A stretch of DNA of 64,000 nucleotides from Manduca sexta (lineage: Eukaryota; Arthropoda; Insecta; Lepidoptera; Sphingidae): positions 13,582,920-13,646,919 of the forward strand of contig NC_051129.1 in NCBI RefSeq assembly GCF_014839805.1, given 5' to 3'. Positions 12,590-22,745 of the stretch are shown here, piece by piece. The translations under genes and the position numbers were made by a program. The notes under the pieces were generated by a model. It saw nothing but the letters and a program-made list of their open reading frames with translations. It made no database searches and was not told the origin of the DNA. How positions within the stretch are numbered: position 1 is the first letter of the stretch; every line of letters starts with the position of its first letter.

Positions 12590-12662
12590 GCACGGTCCTC
12601 CACTGCTGGATATGGCCTCCATAAATTATCTTCCAGGCTTTAATCAGTCTGGATTAACTCGA
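12590..12662 (-). repeat. Probable RTE-type LINE tail remnant
   Basis: The plus strand reads 'ctccactgctggatatggcctcc', close to the reverse complement of the conserved GEAYVQQW-coding tail of RTE elements seen cleanly at 43359 and 58203. It is diverged and lacks the GATGAT tail. Confidence 0.45.
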
Positions 12663-13119
12663 TGTACCCATATTCTTTATACATGACCAATACTAACATT
12701 AATAAAATATTTAATCCAAAGCGAAGTTATAGGATATTTAAGTCTTTCATCGTCTTTTAAGTGCATTAAAAACATTTGATACCACATTTCCTTTGATACA
12801 AGTCGAATCAAATACATCGCTGTCGATTTCTATACAAGAAATGTTACGAACTGAGAGTATTTTTATTAACAAAATGAAACTAAATATACCTGGTGTTTTC
12901 ACCGGTGTTACGTAAGGTTACGTTGAAATTCCATCACTTGCAGGGCTTCGGTGTGCGGCGGTAAAGTGTGTTCAACGGCCTTGTGTTAGAAATTGAAACA
13001 AATGCGTACTTATTAAACACAACAAACACGCATCAATTCTACCCTATCTATGACGGCTCGTAATTGGCTTATTGTTATTATGTTTATTGTTATAAATAGC
13101 TGTGAACCACCGAAATAAA

Positions 13120-13303
13120 ATATCACGCTTAAATCTCCTAAGGGTTAAGCAGAGATGCAACCAGGGCTACCATTTTACACCTTGTGTTTTCCGCCCTAGA
13201 TGTAATAGGGGCCGAGTCTACTACCATATGAGGCACTAATTGCAGACTACGGCTTGGTACTTATAGAAAAACCTGATATCATTTCTGCCCTAGTCGGAAT
13301 CAT
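13120..13303 (-). repeat. Old SINE-A copy
   Basis: Ordered but heavily diverged matches to SINE-A: 'tatcacgcttaaatctccta', 'aagcagagatgcaaccaggg', 'ccttgtgttttccgcc', 'taataggggccgagtc' and 'aaaacctgatatcattt'. The tRNA-like head is lost or unrecognisable. Its divergence marks SINE-A as a long-active family. Confidence 0.65.
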
Positions 13304-13835
13304 TAATTGCATCGTTAATAATAGGTATTTGATATTTATTATATTTGATATCACTTTTATTCAGAGAAAGTGCGAGTGCCAACCAAGCCTAGTTTGCTAT
13401 AAATTATGATAATCATAGTTAGTAGAGCCGTATCAATACGTTCCAATAACATAATTTGAAAATTGGTGTTATTTGTTTACATTTTTGGTATAGTGCTAGT
13501 GATCATACTGGACTCAGTAAATGACTTATCTACTACGCTCGACCTCCACCACTCTTTATTCAATGAATGTCGACCCCCATTATATAATGTTCTTAATGTT
13601 TTTTTTATAGGCGTAGTACGGTTTCGTTAAGTTTATAATGGAAATATGGAATTCTTGTGCGTGTTAATCGTTAAGTCGATTGTTGGATTTTTTTTTTGTG
13701 ATACAATTGGAGATTATTTGTGGTAGTTAAATTACGTATTGATTGTAGCTCTACTATAATAATATATAAAAATGTACATAGAAGTCTAACTGATTTCTAT
13801 ACAATTTTTCTTTTATATTTCTGTACATGCGGACC

Positions 13836-13890
13836 GAATGTCGAAGTATTCTCTACTAGTCAACCTTAGGATGGTGCAGAGATAATCACA
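13836..13890 (-). repeat. Fragment of CR1-type LINE 3' UTR
   Basis: 'attctctactagtcaacctta' followed by 'ggatggtgcagagataatca' matches 11360-11400 almost base for base, in the same orientation. No coding part is attached. Confidence 0.65.
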
Positions 13891-16151
13891 AAATTACTGC
13901 AAGTCAGTTCTGTGTTTGCCGCCCTTAAGCGAGTAGAAAGTGTTATAATGTCGAGTAATTTAAATTGCTAGAAATGTAAAAAAAATGCATTCAACATTAT
14001 CAACAGCAATAAATAGAGATACAGAGAGAGTGAGTTTGTCCGAGATTCGTATCTGGATGATTTAAATCTTTATTTCCCTACTATCTCAAGAAAGATGTGG
14101 CATATGGCAAAATCCCCGAAAAGTAATTTATACCCCGGCGCCTACCACCGTTCCTAGTTATTTATTACTCACAAAAAAGTCGCTTCGATACTACAGCGAT
14201 TATAAAGTACAGATAAAATCGCACCGAACTCGATCCTTGGGTATTGATCGCGTCGCTACGAGTAACGCTTTGTTGTTTTTTTTTCTCTCCTACCATCAAA
14301 TTGCGCTATAGAATCGAAACACGTGCTGTCTTCAAGAAATTACGACTCTTGGGGTGGCTTGTTCGATATAGTTTAGACATGACATAGGGTGTAGTTTTGT
14401 GGGGTGACCACATTTTTCCATTGGTACGGGAGAGGGATTAAATCCTTTTTTGTTCAGTGTGTAATGTATTTATCGTTGAAATGTTTATCTAAGAATTTTC
14501 TTCTGTTTTTATTTGGCTATTATTGTTAATTAAATTCACTAAATCCCAATAGCTATGTCTACAAAAGTTTAAGTTATGATAAGATTTTTGATCATATCTT
14601 ACATACTCGTTAAATATTACAGAGGATTGAACGAGATTTAGAAATAGTCGAATTTTTGCACATACTACTACATATTTTAATCCACAACGAAGATTTGTAT
14701 TTTCTTTGTTGACCGTACATATTTGACACCGCAAGATGTACACAATTTGAACAAATCAACACGTAATATGGGTCAACGATCTTACGCAATCCGGACAGAC
14801 GGTCATACACATAAAAATTAATAGTACCTGATCAAAACACAACGTCCGATTTCCTTCAAACCGCGCCGTGCCGACGGATCATTTTACGACTCATGAACGT
14901 GGCATTATGATATCGACAATTTCATCTATTTTATGACGTAATAACTGTTTTAATCAAAACCTCCCCGCGATCGTAACTTTAAATTTTTACGATCGAATAC
15001 CAGTTCACGTGTATAAAATTTAGCGGAGTTGGGAGGTGGTTTCATTTTTTATCCAAACTTTTTTACTAATCTTGAGGTTCAGTGAATTATAAAATCGGTT
15101 TGTCGACCTGTTAAGGTGTATTGGCCGTGGGGAATAATTCGATATTAATAATATAACGTTGCGATAAAGATAAATTGTGCATCTTTACCACTGATATAAG
15201 CCAATTTTGACAGATACGGTTTCGTACTCAAGTTTGTCCGCGATGTTCACACCGCGTGGTTACACTACACGAGCACGATGCGCCGGCTGCGACAGATGGC
15301 GGACCGAGGCTCCCTTTTCAATTGGCCGTCTTGGCTCCGTGCGCGTTTTTTTTTCTCTTGTACCCCCAAAAACTGATTGTGATCAATTCCATTGAAACAT
15401 GCATTGTGTACAGTCGCATTGTACGAAATTCTAAGATCCACGGCTTTTCTAAAGACGTATTGCGATTTTCATTTTGTACGTTTCTGCGAATTTTACGTTC
15501 AGCTGTGGGAACGGTTTTTGTTTGGATTAAAGTGAAGTATAATTGTTGGCGTTTTTATTTCTGATGGCCGATAAGGGTGTGTTATTACTTCATTAGCTCT
15601 CTTATGTTTATCATCGGTGTTGGCAATGGCTGTCAATGTGCTAATGAATATGATTTACTATTTTATTAAACAAAATTTTGATACTATAATAACGTAATCA
15701 GATTTAAATGGCAGCTTATCCGTAAAACTAAAGTAATATCAATAATATTGTAATTTGCTATTTTAATATCATATATAGAAATAGCCTGTTAAAAAAAAAA
15801 AAACTAAACTCTGACGTCACCGTCACGCATGAGTAATCCATTTGGTCGTGCAATATTAAATTTTCAGCAAATAGTTTCCCACAATAAAATCGCGCCTCGG
15901 CCTTGATAGGGTCGACCTCGGTACGTCACTGAGTGCCAAAACGCGGCCACTTCACTACTCACTCCCTGCGAGAGGCCCCACTCGTTTGTACATGTTTTTT
16001 TTATGTACTGTAGTAGTACTCATGAACGTTTCTTTTAGGACTTTACAAATGTGATGGGACTGTATTTAATTATATTGATATCGAAAATTAATATGTTTGT
16101 TGGTTTATGTTTTATTAAGGACTCGGGTACATTTTTTTTATTGCTTTAAAT
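13891..16151. other. Unassigned non-coding sequence, one CpG-rich block
   Basis: No gene recognised. The segment 15811-15990 is relatively GC-rich, starts with TGACGTCA (15812-15819), and holds several CG-containing motifs. The 102-codon frame at 15256-15564 has no domain signature. Confidence 0.5.
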
Positions 16152-16222
16152 CAGCGGTCAGCAACACGCGGCCCGCGAACGTTCTGTTTGTGGCCCGTGA
16201 ATGTTTTGTAATTTTTTTCAGA
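16152..16222 (+). mobile_element. hAT-like terminal end
   Basis: CAGCGGTCAGCAACACGCGG followed by 'cccgcgaac' and 'gtggcccgtga' resembles the CAGNGGTCGGCAACC...GCGGCCCGC termini of the hAT-Charlie type. Only one end is present; the sequence passes into repeat C at about 16228. A transposase or matching end was not seen. Confidence 0.5.
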
Positions 16223-16227
16223 TTTAA

Positions 16228-16300
16228 ACACAACAGTGACTCTACACTGCTGCTTGGCGGCAGAAATAGATCTCACATATGAAAGACCTATCACCAGATA
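16228..16300 (+). repeat. Repeat C fragment with internal deletion
   Basis: 'acacaacagtgactctacac', 'tgctgcttggcggcagaaat' and 'tctcacatatgaaagaccta' match 49905-49990. The 'tgtggtacctacccaggcgg'-type segment between them has been deleted in this copy. Confidence 0.65.
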
Positions 16301-16469
16301 TTCATAAATGTTATAAGACTTATAAAATAATTCGAATGATGAACTTACAATAATACGAAAGAATTACAAATAAATTTGGCACTGAATTTGAGACCTTAAA
16401 TGTTATGCACAACGCTGTTATTACTCTGGTAACAAAATCCTCGAAGCGGGAATATAGCAGTGCAGAGTA

Positions 16470-16530
16470 TAATGCTGTTTGATGGCAGAAATAGACGTCG
16501 CAATTGTACCACGTCAGTGGCACAGTACTA
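16470..16530 (+). repeat. Degraded repeat C fragment
   Basis: 'aatgctgtttgatggcagaa' followed by 'atagacgtcgcaattgtacc' resembles the 'ctgctt-ggcagaaatagacatt-cgg-ggtacc' core of repeat C. It lies 170 bp from the previous fragment, so both may be from one rearranged insertion. Confidence 0.4.
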
Positions 16531-16599
16531 CAATGGCTACCTACATTTGATTTAAACTGTGTTTATAATACCAGCTATGTAGAATTTGTTGACCCACCG

Positions 16600-16692
16600 C
16601 TTGCCTCGGGTCTCCTCCAAAAGGACTTAGGTTACCAGACAGGCTTAATGCAGATTAGCAGGCTTCACGTACCCTCAAAATTCTTACCTGTG
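16600..16692 (-). repeat. Probable SINE-B-related fragment
   Basis: 'ggcttaatgcagattagcag' and 'gcttcacgtaccctcaaaat' resemble the '(t)gcagattggcagacttcaca...aaattct' middle portion of SINE-B-type repeats in reverse orientation. Too diverged for a firm call. Confidence 0.35.
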
Positions 16693-17124
16693 AAGGTTAT
16701 GGTGTCAGTTGTTTAAATGTTTTTTGTTTTTAAACGGATTTACCAAGGTCCGTATAAGGAGTGCAAACAATGGTTTAAAGAGCAAAAACATAATTGATTT
16801 AATATTTATTAATAGCATGATATGTTTTGTTCACCAATCACTTTTGTATAATCAAATAATCTATGTATACTTAGTAGTAGCTAATAGCTATGAATGATAT
16901 GTTAAGCGCTTTGGTAATACCCTATGGATAAAAGACTAAAAATTATGGAAATCCCGTCGGACATATCATAGCAAACATAACTATATTCAAGTGATACAAT
17001 TATATATTGTTTATTTTTTAATACTTTTCATGTAATATATGATGTCACTAAGTTTTAAGTGCTTTTGCTGGCGGTAGGATGTATTTTATATCGGAGATCG
17101 ATCATCGTACACAGGGTGTTAAAA

Positions 17125-17390
17125 CCCGCCATAGTGACCCATGTGAGTGTGTCGCGTTCCGGGATCATCCTGTACTTATATTAATCCGGTTCCAACAGGA
17201 CGGCATTATTGTGTCGACTGTCGAGGGGTAATTATCTCTCCTCAGTCGACATTCTTTTGGACTCCACTTACCATCAGGTGCTCTGCCATGCCAAGGCAGA
17301 CGGGCTTACGACCCATCTGATGGTAAGTGGCCACCGTCGACAATGGACATCGGCAATGCGAGGCGCACAGCCAAACTACTGCCAATCGCA
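17125..17390. repeat. Repeat D with an inverted junction
   Basis: 'gtgtgtcgcgttccgggat', 'tgtcgactgtcgagg' and 'ccacttaccatcaggtg' (17264-17280) form one repeat D unit, shared with 36590-36715. Beyond a 33-bp spacer, CATCTGATGGTAAGTGG (17314-17330) repeats the last block in inverted orientation with one mismatch, and then other sequence follows. Two repeat D-type ends therefore face each other. Repeat class is unknown; the 'taccatcaggtg' motif is common in Lepidoptera. Confidence 0.6.
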
Positions 17391-17586
17391 TAAAACTCTT
17401 TCTTACGATTTAATAGATGGTCTATCTTTTACGAGAGTTCAAGCACTGTTGTGTCCCAGTTTCGAATGACATTTGTTATTACAAATATGATAGATTAGGT
17501 ATTGATAATCTAATTAATTACATAATATTGTGATACTTAGTATCTCACGTCTTAGGGTGACTAGCGGAGTTCAATGCTATCTAAAG

Positions 17587-17634
17587 CTTTGTAATTTAAA
17601 CTTCTGGATCCATCCAGAAGTTTAAATTACAAAG
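17587..17634. repeat. Perfect 23-bp inverted repeat with 2-nt spacer
   Basis: The left arm is 17587-17609, the spacer CC, and the right arm 17612-17634. All 23 bases pair, centred on GGATCCATCC. It is not part of any SINE or LINE recognised here. Such tight palindromes arise from replication template switching or fold-back element ends. Confidence 0.9.
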
Positions 17635-18723
17635 TTATTATCTCTGGATGGATAGTTTTACGAACAGTTTTTTTCTCCAATACGTGAGCCATGGTCATCT
17701 AGTATAAATACAAGTATTTTCAACCATGCCATCCCTAGTAATAGGGTTGCCACATCCTATAAATATCGAACAAGCAGCTCACGTATCGGCAACGTGCCGT
17801 GCGCGGGCTGGGTTGTGTGCTCCCTTCATTGGCTCCAATTGAGTTGGGCCTATTTGTACATTTACAAGATTGACGTTAAATGCCGTTTCTCTTTTCGAAT
17901 TGTAATAACACGTATGGGATAAAAATAGGTTTTGTTTTCCAGAGGGAAATGGAATTTAATTTGTCGACTACATTCTAAAGAAATCGGTTGGTCATTTGTT
18001 GACTGATTCTGGCCATCATCAAGGGAATTAACGTGTTTCATTGATTTTATATTTGGTTCCGTACTATATAATATGCATCATGCTACCTAGACACCTTTCT
18101 AGATGATAAGAAAATGAAGTCAGAACAGTTACTGTATTTGCAAATCGAAACGAGCTTCGTACATCGCAAAGCACAAAGCGCCTGTAGGGTAATAATAATT
18201 CAGGATTGTTTTGTGTATGGTGTCTAACACAAAAAGTAAGTTATTTGAGATTGAGTACTTATGGGGGGGGATATTATTTGCATTATAATCTCAGTTATCA
18301 TAGGTACGCAAAAAAATAGTAAGCTGTCTCGTTACGTTGGTATTTTGTGAGATGGCACTTCAATAGAGCCTGGCTATTCATAGTATTATTTATTCAAAAT
18401 GGGTTTATCGTAAATTTTATAACAATTAGATTTAATAAAATATTTTTTCTTTTCTTTTTATTCTATTTGTGTATACAGTTTAGATCGGTTATTTAAGGTA
18501 AATGTTATCACAGTGATCATTTGTCACCTATTAATATTCCACGTGACTCAATATAATTTACTTTCGCAACAAATAATTCAACCAGAATAAACATCTAACA
18601 AGTTATTCCAACAAGAAAATGTTATTAGAAACTTACGTTCACCAAACTTCCCGAACCTTCAGGATATTTCTTTAACAGAATAACGGATAGTAACAAATTA
18701 CCTCCAATATCGTTCCCGGCTTA
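17635..18723. other. Unassigned non-coding sequence
   Basis: No gene recognised. Contains GGGTTGCCACA preceded by TA at 17742-17754, identical to the end of the MITE candidate at 34495. A poly-G run lies near 18265. Confidence 0.5.
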
Positions 18724-18987
18724 ATGGTTGCCAACCAGAAATCGAGTTACGGCCGAAGTCTTTTAAATTCGGCAGATGTCCACGGGAAAATGGAATTAGC
18801 GGGTACTTTTTACGCACCCTTTGATTCGGATCACGTAGGCGCTGTTAGGGCGTCGGGGCATGTCCTGTGTTTAATCTCCGAGGAATGCGGGATGGTCATA
18901 ACGCCATCTTCGCTGAGTTATGACGCAATAAAAGCACCGTATTTGAATATAGAGGAAGGCGGGATGGCTATATCCCCCTTGATGTGA
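18724..18987 (+). other. Uncharacterised 87-codon open frame with internal repeat
   Basis: The frame is GC-richer than its surroundings and its translation contains two similar stretches, EECGMVITPSS and EEGGMAISPLM, about 30 residues apart. No family was recognised. It sits just upstream of a probable LINE remnant on the other strand, so it may be repeat-derived. There is no promoter, poly-A or splice evidence, and I do not propose it as a gene. Confidence 0.15.
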
Positions 18988-19039
18988 CGCTTGAGGTTCT
19001 GTTGTATGGATTCTTTTATTTTTTTATTGTAAGATTATG

Positions 19040-19230
19040 GATGCCAACAGCCTATGAACAGCAGAAATATTATAGGAATCCTGCATTCTTTTTTCTTCTT
19101 ATTCGTTCCCCCATTACTGAGGATCATGACTCCTTCTGCGTTTCTGATGAAGGGCGGTACTGATAGGGATCTCCAGCTGTTCGAAGATCTGGTCCGACCA
19201 TCTCTTCGGGTTTCGACCTCAGAGTCACTT
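19040..19230 (-). pseudogene. Possible RTE-like LINE ORF C-terminus, decayed
   Basis: One minus-strand frame reads RWSDQIFEQLEIPIS, then RRRSHDPQ and a stop. The W-D-I pattern and the HDPQ-stop ending resemble the C-terminus of a class of insect RTE-like LINE proteins. No catalytic RT motif is present and the reading frame shifts nearby. Identification rests on short motifs only. Confidence 0.35.
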
Positions 19231-19265
19231 GAATTCTGCATTATAAATTGAAAATTTACTTTCAA

Positions 19266-21107
19266 GTATCAGTAGCAGGAAAATTCTGACTTCCTAACAA
19301 TTTTCTATGAAAAATATGTCAGTGGAATTGTCCCATCAGTGCTAAGTATAAAATTGGCTACAACATCGTTCTCCCACTTGTAAGAGTTCAAACAACGTAC
19401 TAAACTTCCTTGTATAACATTTGAACTCGTACTTCGCCAAACAACTTTTTGTTAAAGCTATTTGTGGCTATATTTAGTAAAGTAAAGATTTTCATTTAAG
19501 GGCACACAAAACATATTGCAAAAACTAATGACGACCTTCCCTCTCTATTCAGTCAACAATGGGTAGTTATGTATGCTGTTGTTGATTGCGGCCAATCTAA
19601 TTTTATTTCTCAAAGTAATTAGTCTTTATTGACCTCTTGTGCCTTTTTTTGTTATATGAATGATTTTTTTGTTTAGTTATGAGTAGGTTTTTTATTAAAC
19701 CTATAATGTTCATTATGAATGTTCGGTATTCCATTAAAACATTGACATTAATAAATAATAATGAATGAAATCACGTTTTCTAATAAGATTCATAAGTATG
19801 CTCTTAAAGATTTTATTTTTACGTTGATTTTTAAGGCCGCCATCGCCGTCCATAAAATTATAATGCGACTCGAAAAGTCCGACAAAATCCAAAAGCGTAG
19901 TTACAAGTTACGTTGTATTACAAACTTGTCGCCTTCACAAAAACGTTTAGGATTAATTACTTTGAAATATTTCGCGAAACCGTGATTTGCAATTCTGCTA
20001 ATAACGTAACGATATTACGTTTACTACAAATAATTATTGCTAAAAATAGCACTCGACGTAATGTCACGCACGAATTGACGACCGCGCGTAAACCAGTTTT
20101 TCTTTATGTTTTAATTGAAAACATGACAGTTTTTTTTTCACGTCGGTTTAGCAGGTATGATAAACTTGTAATGGCGGTTACGGATCGTGGCTTATTTTTT
20201 TATGTTTAGATCATATAATTTTTTTTATCAATCACTATATTTTTTTTTGTAGTTCATCTAAAAAAATATCATTCACAATATTTTTTGTATCTTAAGTTAC
20301 ATTCTATTATGCGTATCGCGTAGGTATTTACGGAACACAATTTTCCTTCAATGACGTCACACAATCGCAATTTGTGAACATCCCTCGTCTCAGACTAAAA
20401 GGTTGTTATTTTTATTGCCTTAAATTCGTACCTATTTGTAGTTGCTTAATAGCTAATGTTTCATCTTTTAGTACAGTTTCATGTTGATCCCCTTTCTCCC
20501 CCTTATGTTTTATTGTATTAAACACTATTAGCAGAATGATAAATGTTGAGTTTGTTCATTTCACCTCTATCTCCCCATCTAGAGTAGTGAAATTTCTAGT
20601 CATTATGTTTGGTAATAAACAATTTAGTCTAGACATAAGGCGCATATATCAAAGAACAGACGTTAGGGGGATTCCAAATTTAATAGTATTGTTTTGTCTG
20701 GATTTTTGCTTTATGTGCCGGAGTCAAGATTGCCTCTTGACATTGCTGAGCACGAGAGGATTTTGTCGAAAAGGTCTAAAAGCTGTTCCAATTACTGCTT
20801 TGTTGGTGTTAATAATATCTCTTTAGTATTTTCATACGACTATCGCATCGCATTTCACGTTTGTCGCGTGTAACCCTTTGAAATAATGGAATTTGTTCTT
20901 TAGTTCGTGTTGGTTTTTACGCCTTTGTGGATCTCTGGATATCTAATTTAATTTATTTTGGTACATAAACACTTAAAGATTTTGATTGTTGAATACATTT
21001 AAAAAATACATACTCTTATTTAGGATGTCTAGTGGAGGTATCTTGTTGTTAATGAAAATGGTATCATGGGTGACAGGCATCAGTCATTTTACAACAATGT
21101 TACCTAG
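19266..21107. other. Unassigned non-coding sequence
   Basis: No gene or repeat recognised. A TGACGTCA palindrome lies at 20352-20359. Open frames of 60-98 codons (for example 19913-20209 and 20536-20826) have no recognisable motif. Confidence 0.5.
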
Positions 21108-21245
21108 TTGTGCCCGATATGGCGATAGGCTCGCCCCCTATCACATCATGGGACGTAACACACTTGGCGAAAAGTGAGTGCCTTGGTTGCGCCTCGGCAT
21201 ACCCCTTCGGGGATAAATGAGTGATGTTTTGTGTGTGTGTGTGTT
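21108..21245 (+). mobile_element. SINE-A, 5'-truncated, with (GT)n 3' tail
   Basis: Begins inside the body at 'tgtgcccgatatggcgatag', so the tRNA-like head is missing. It continues through 'ctatcacatcatgggacg', 'acacacttggcgaaaagtg', 'tgccttggttgcgcctc' and 'accccttcggggataaatga', and ends in (GT)n at 21227-21242. It matches 2046-2238 closely in opposite orientation and is one of the better-preserved copies. Confidence 0.85.
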
Positions 21246-22510
21246 ACTTGTTCATTATTGCTTCTTCCTTATCACTCAACACGATAACATGCCGTATGAT
21301 TTTCATAAAAATGTGATTTGATTGTTAATTCCTATTTTGGCGGTAGGCACTACCTATCAAATCATGGTATGGAAAATAAGGGTTTTGGGGTTCACAAATC
21401 ACAAGGAGATAAAAAATAAATATTATATTAAACTTTCTGATCTACAATATAAGGTACAAAATGTTCAACATTGTTAATTTCTTTGGACACATTTGCACCA
21501 AATTGCGTAGACAATGTGATACGATGGACGTGTCGACGGTGAACAAATCGAGTGCGATGGCGTTCGACTAATTCAGATGACAAATATTGGTCCAACGGAC
21601 CGATGGAATGTTGGCTGTTGTGTCCGAGGATAATGGTCGGCGCAGACGGCTAGTGCAAGCGATGAGATATTATTTACGAATGTAAAATTTTTTATTTCAA
21701 ACAAAACATAGTATATAACAGATACCACTTTCAATTTATATGCTCAGTTATAAAATATACATGTAACAAACATATTATGTACTATGTATATTGAACACTG
21801 GTACCCAAAAATAAGATTAAACTTGTGTTATGGGTACCAAGATATCAACAACTTTATGTTAGGTTAGTATTAATATGTTTTGTGCTTACGTGCTTCGTCA
21901 TGGTTTTTACCGAGAGGTTAATTTTTAACCGTAATTTATTGGACAACTGTAATTAAATTTGATTCTATAGATACAGTATTGTTTGCCGATCTGGTGTTAA
22001 ATATGCATTTAGAAAAGCAGAGTGACAAAGACAATTGTCGTGAGATGCTATGTCTGTCATTCAACTTCAAGTTAATGTAAGTTGCCATCGATTTAAAATA
22101 CTGTTAACTGTTTAGTTTTTCGTGTAATATTTTCTTCGATTTCCTCTCGCTTCTGTGTCCGTCTGCGCTCAACCTTACATTAACCGCATGACCACCAATC
22201 ATACGGACATGATAGGGTCCCTGTTCGAGAGATTTGTGTGTGTTCGTATGTCACGTTTCGTAAATACGACTTAATAAAGGGCGTTAGGCGGTGTGCGTTA
22301 AAATACTTGATTAGTTGAGAAATTGTATGATGTAAATTTATTATGTTCCATAGAAAATGTACTAAACATTTTATTGTGGTAGGTTTCTTGTATGCGTTGG
22401 TTCGTCTGGTCAGGTTTATATTGAATGATAAACCCAATGCTTTTTAGTGAAATGTTCTGAATGGTGTTCTGGTATCACGTGCCCACTGGGGCGTAGATTC
22501 CAGACTCTGA
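21246..22510. other. Unassigned non-coding spacer between two inverted SINE-A copies
   Basis: No gene recognised. Contains 'ggtacccaaaaataag' and 'gttatgggtaccaagatat', a short GGTACC-centred inverted pair around 21800-21838. Confidence 0.45.
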
Positions 22511-22745
22511 GATGATACACACACACAACATCACGCATTTTATCCCCGAAGGGGTATGCAGAGGCGCAACCATGGCACCCACTTTTCGCCAAGTGTGTTC
22601 CGTCCCATGATGTGATAGGGGGCGAGCGTATCGCCCCCTATCACATCATGGGACGATACTAAGAAGTAATACCCAATATCGTCTGGGATTCGAACACGAG
22701 ACCTCGCAGTTGTGTCGTCGCGCTACGCAAGCGATTAACTACACT
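22511..22745 (-). mobile_element. SINE-A variant with rearranged middle
   Basis: The 3' half (22515-22625) matches SINE-A: (AC)n, 'aacatcacgcattttatccc', 'cgaaggggtatgcagaggcg', 'acttttcgccaagtgtgttc'. Then a piece of the body repeats in inverted orientation (22631-22655), and a tRNA-like head follows with a B-box, GTTCGAATCCC on the minus strand (about 22686-22696). The head differs from that of the copy at 2046, so this may be a chimaera of two SINE families. Confidence 0.75.
22601..22655. repeat. Perfect 25-bp hairpin inside SINE-A
   Basis: Arms 22601-22625 and 22631-22655 are exact reverse complements around a 5-nt loop GCGTA. The arm is the CGTCCCATGATGTGATAGGG block of SINE-A, so the element carries this segment in both directions. 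Most likely made by template switching during reverse transcription or repair. Confidence 0.92.
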
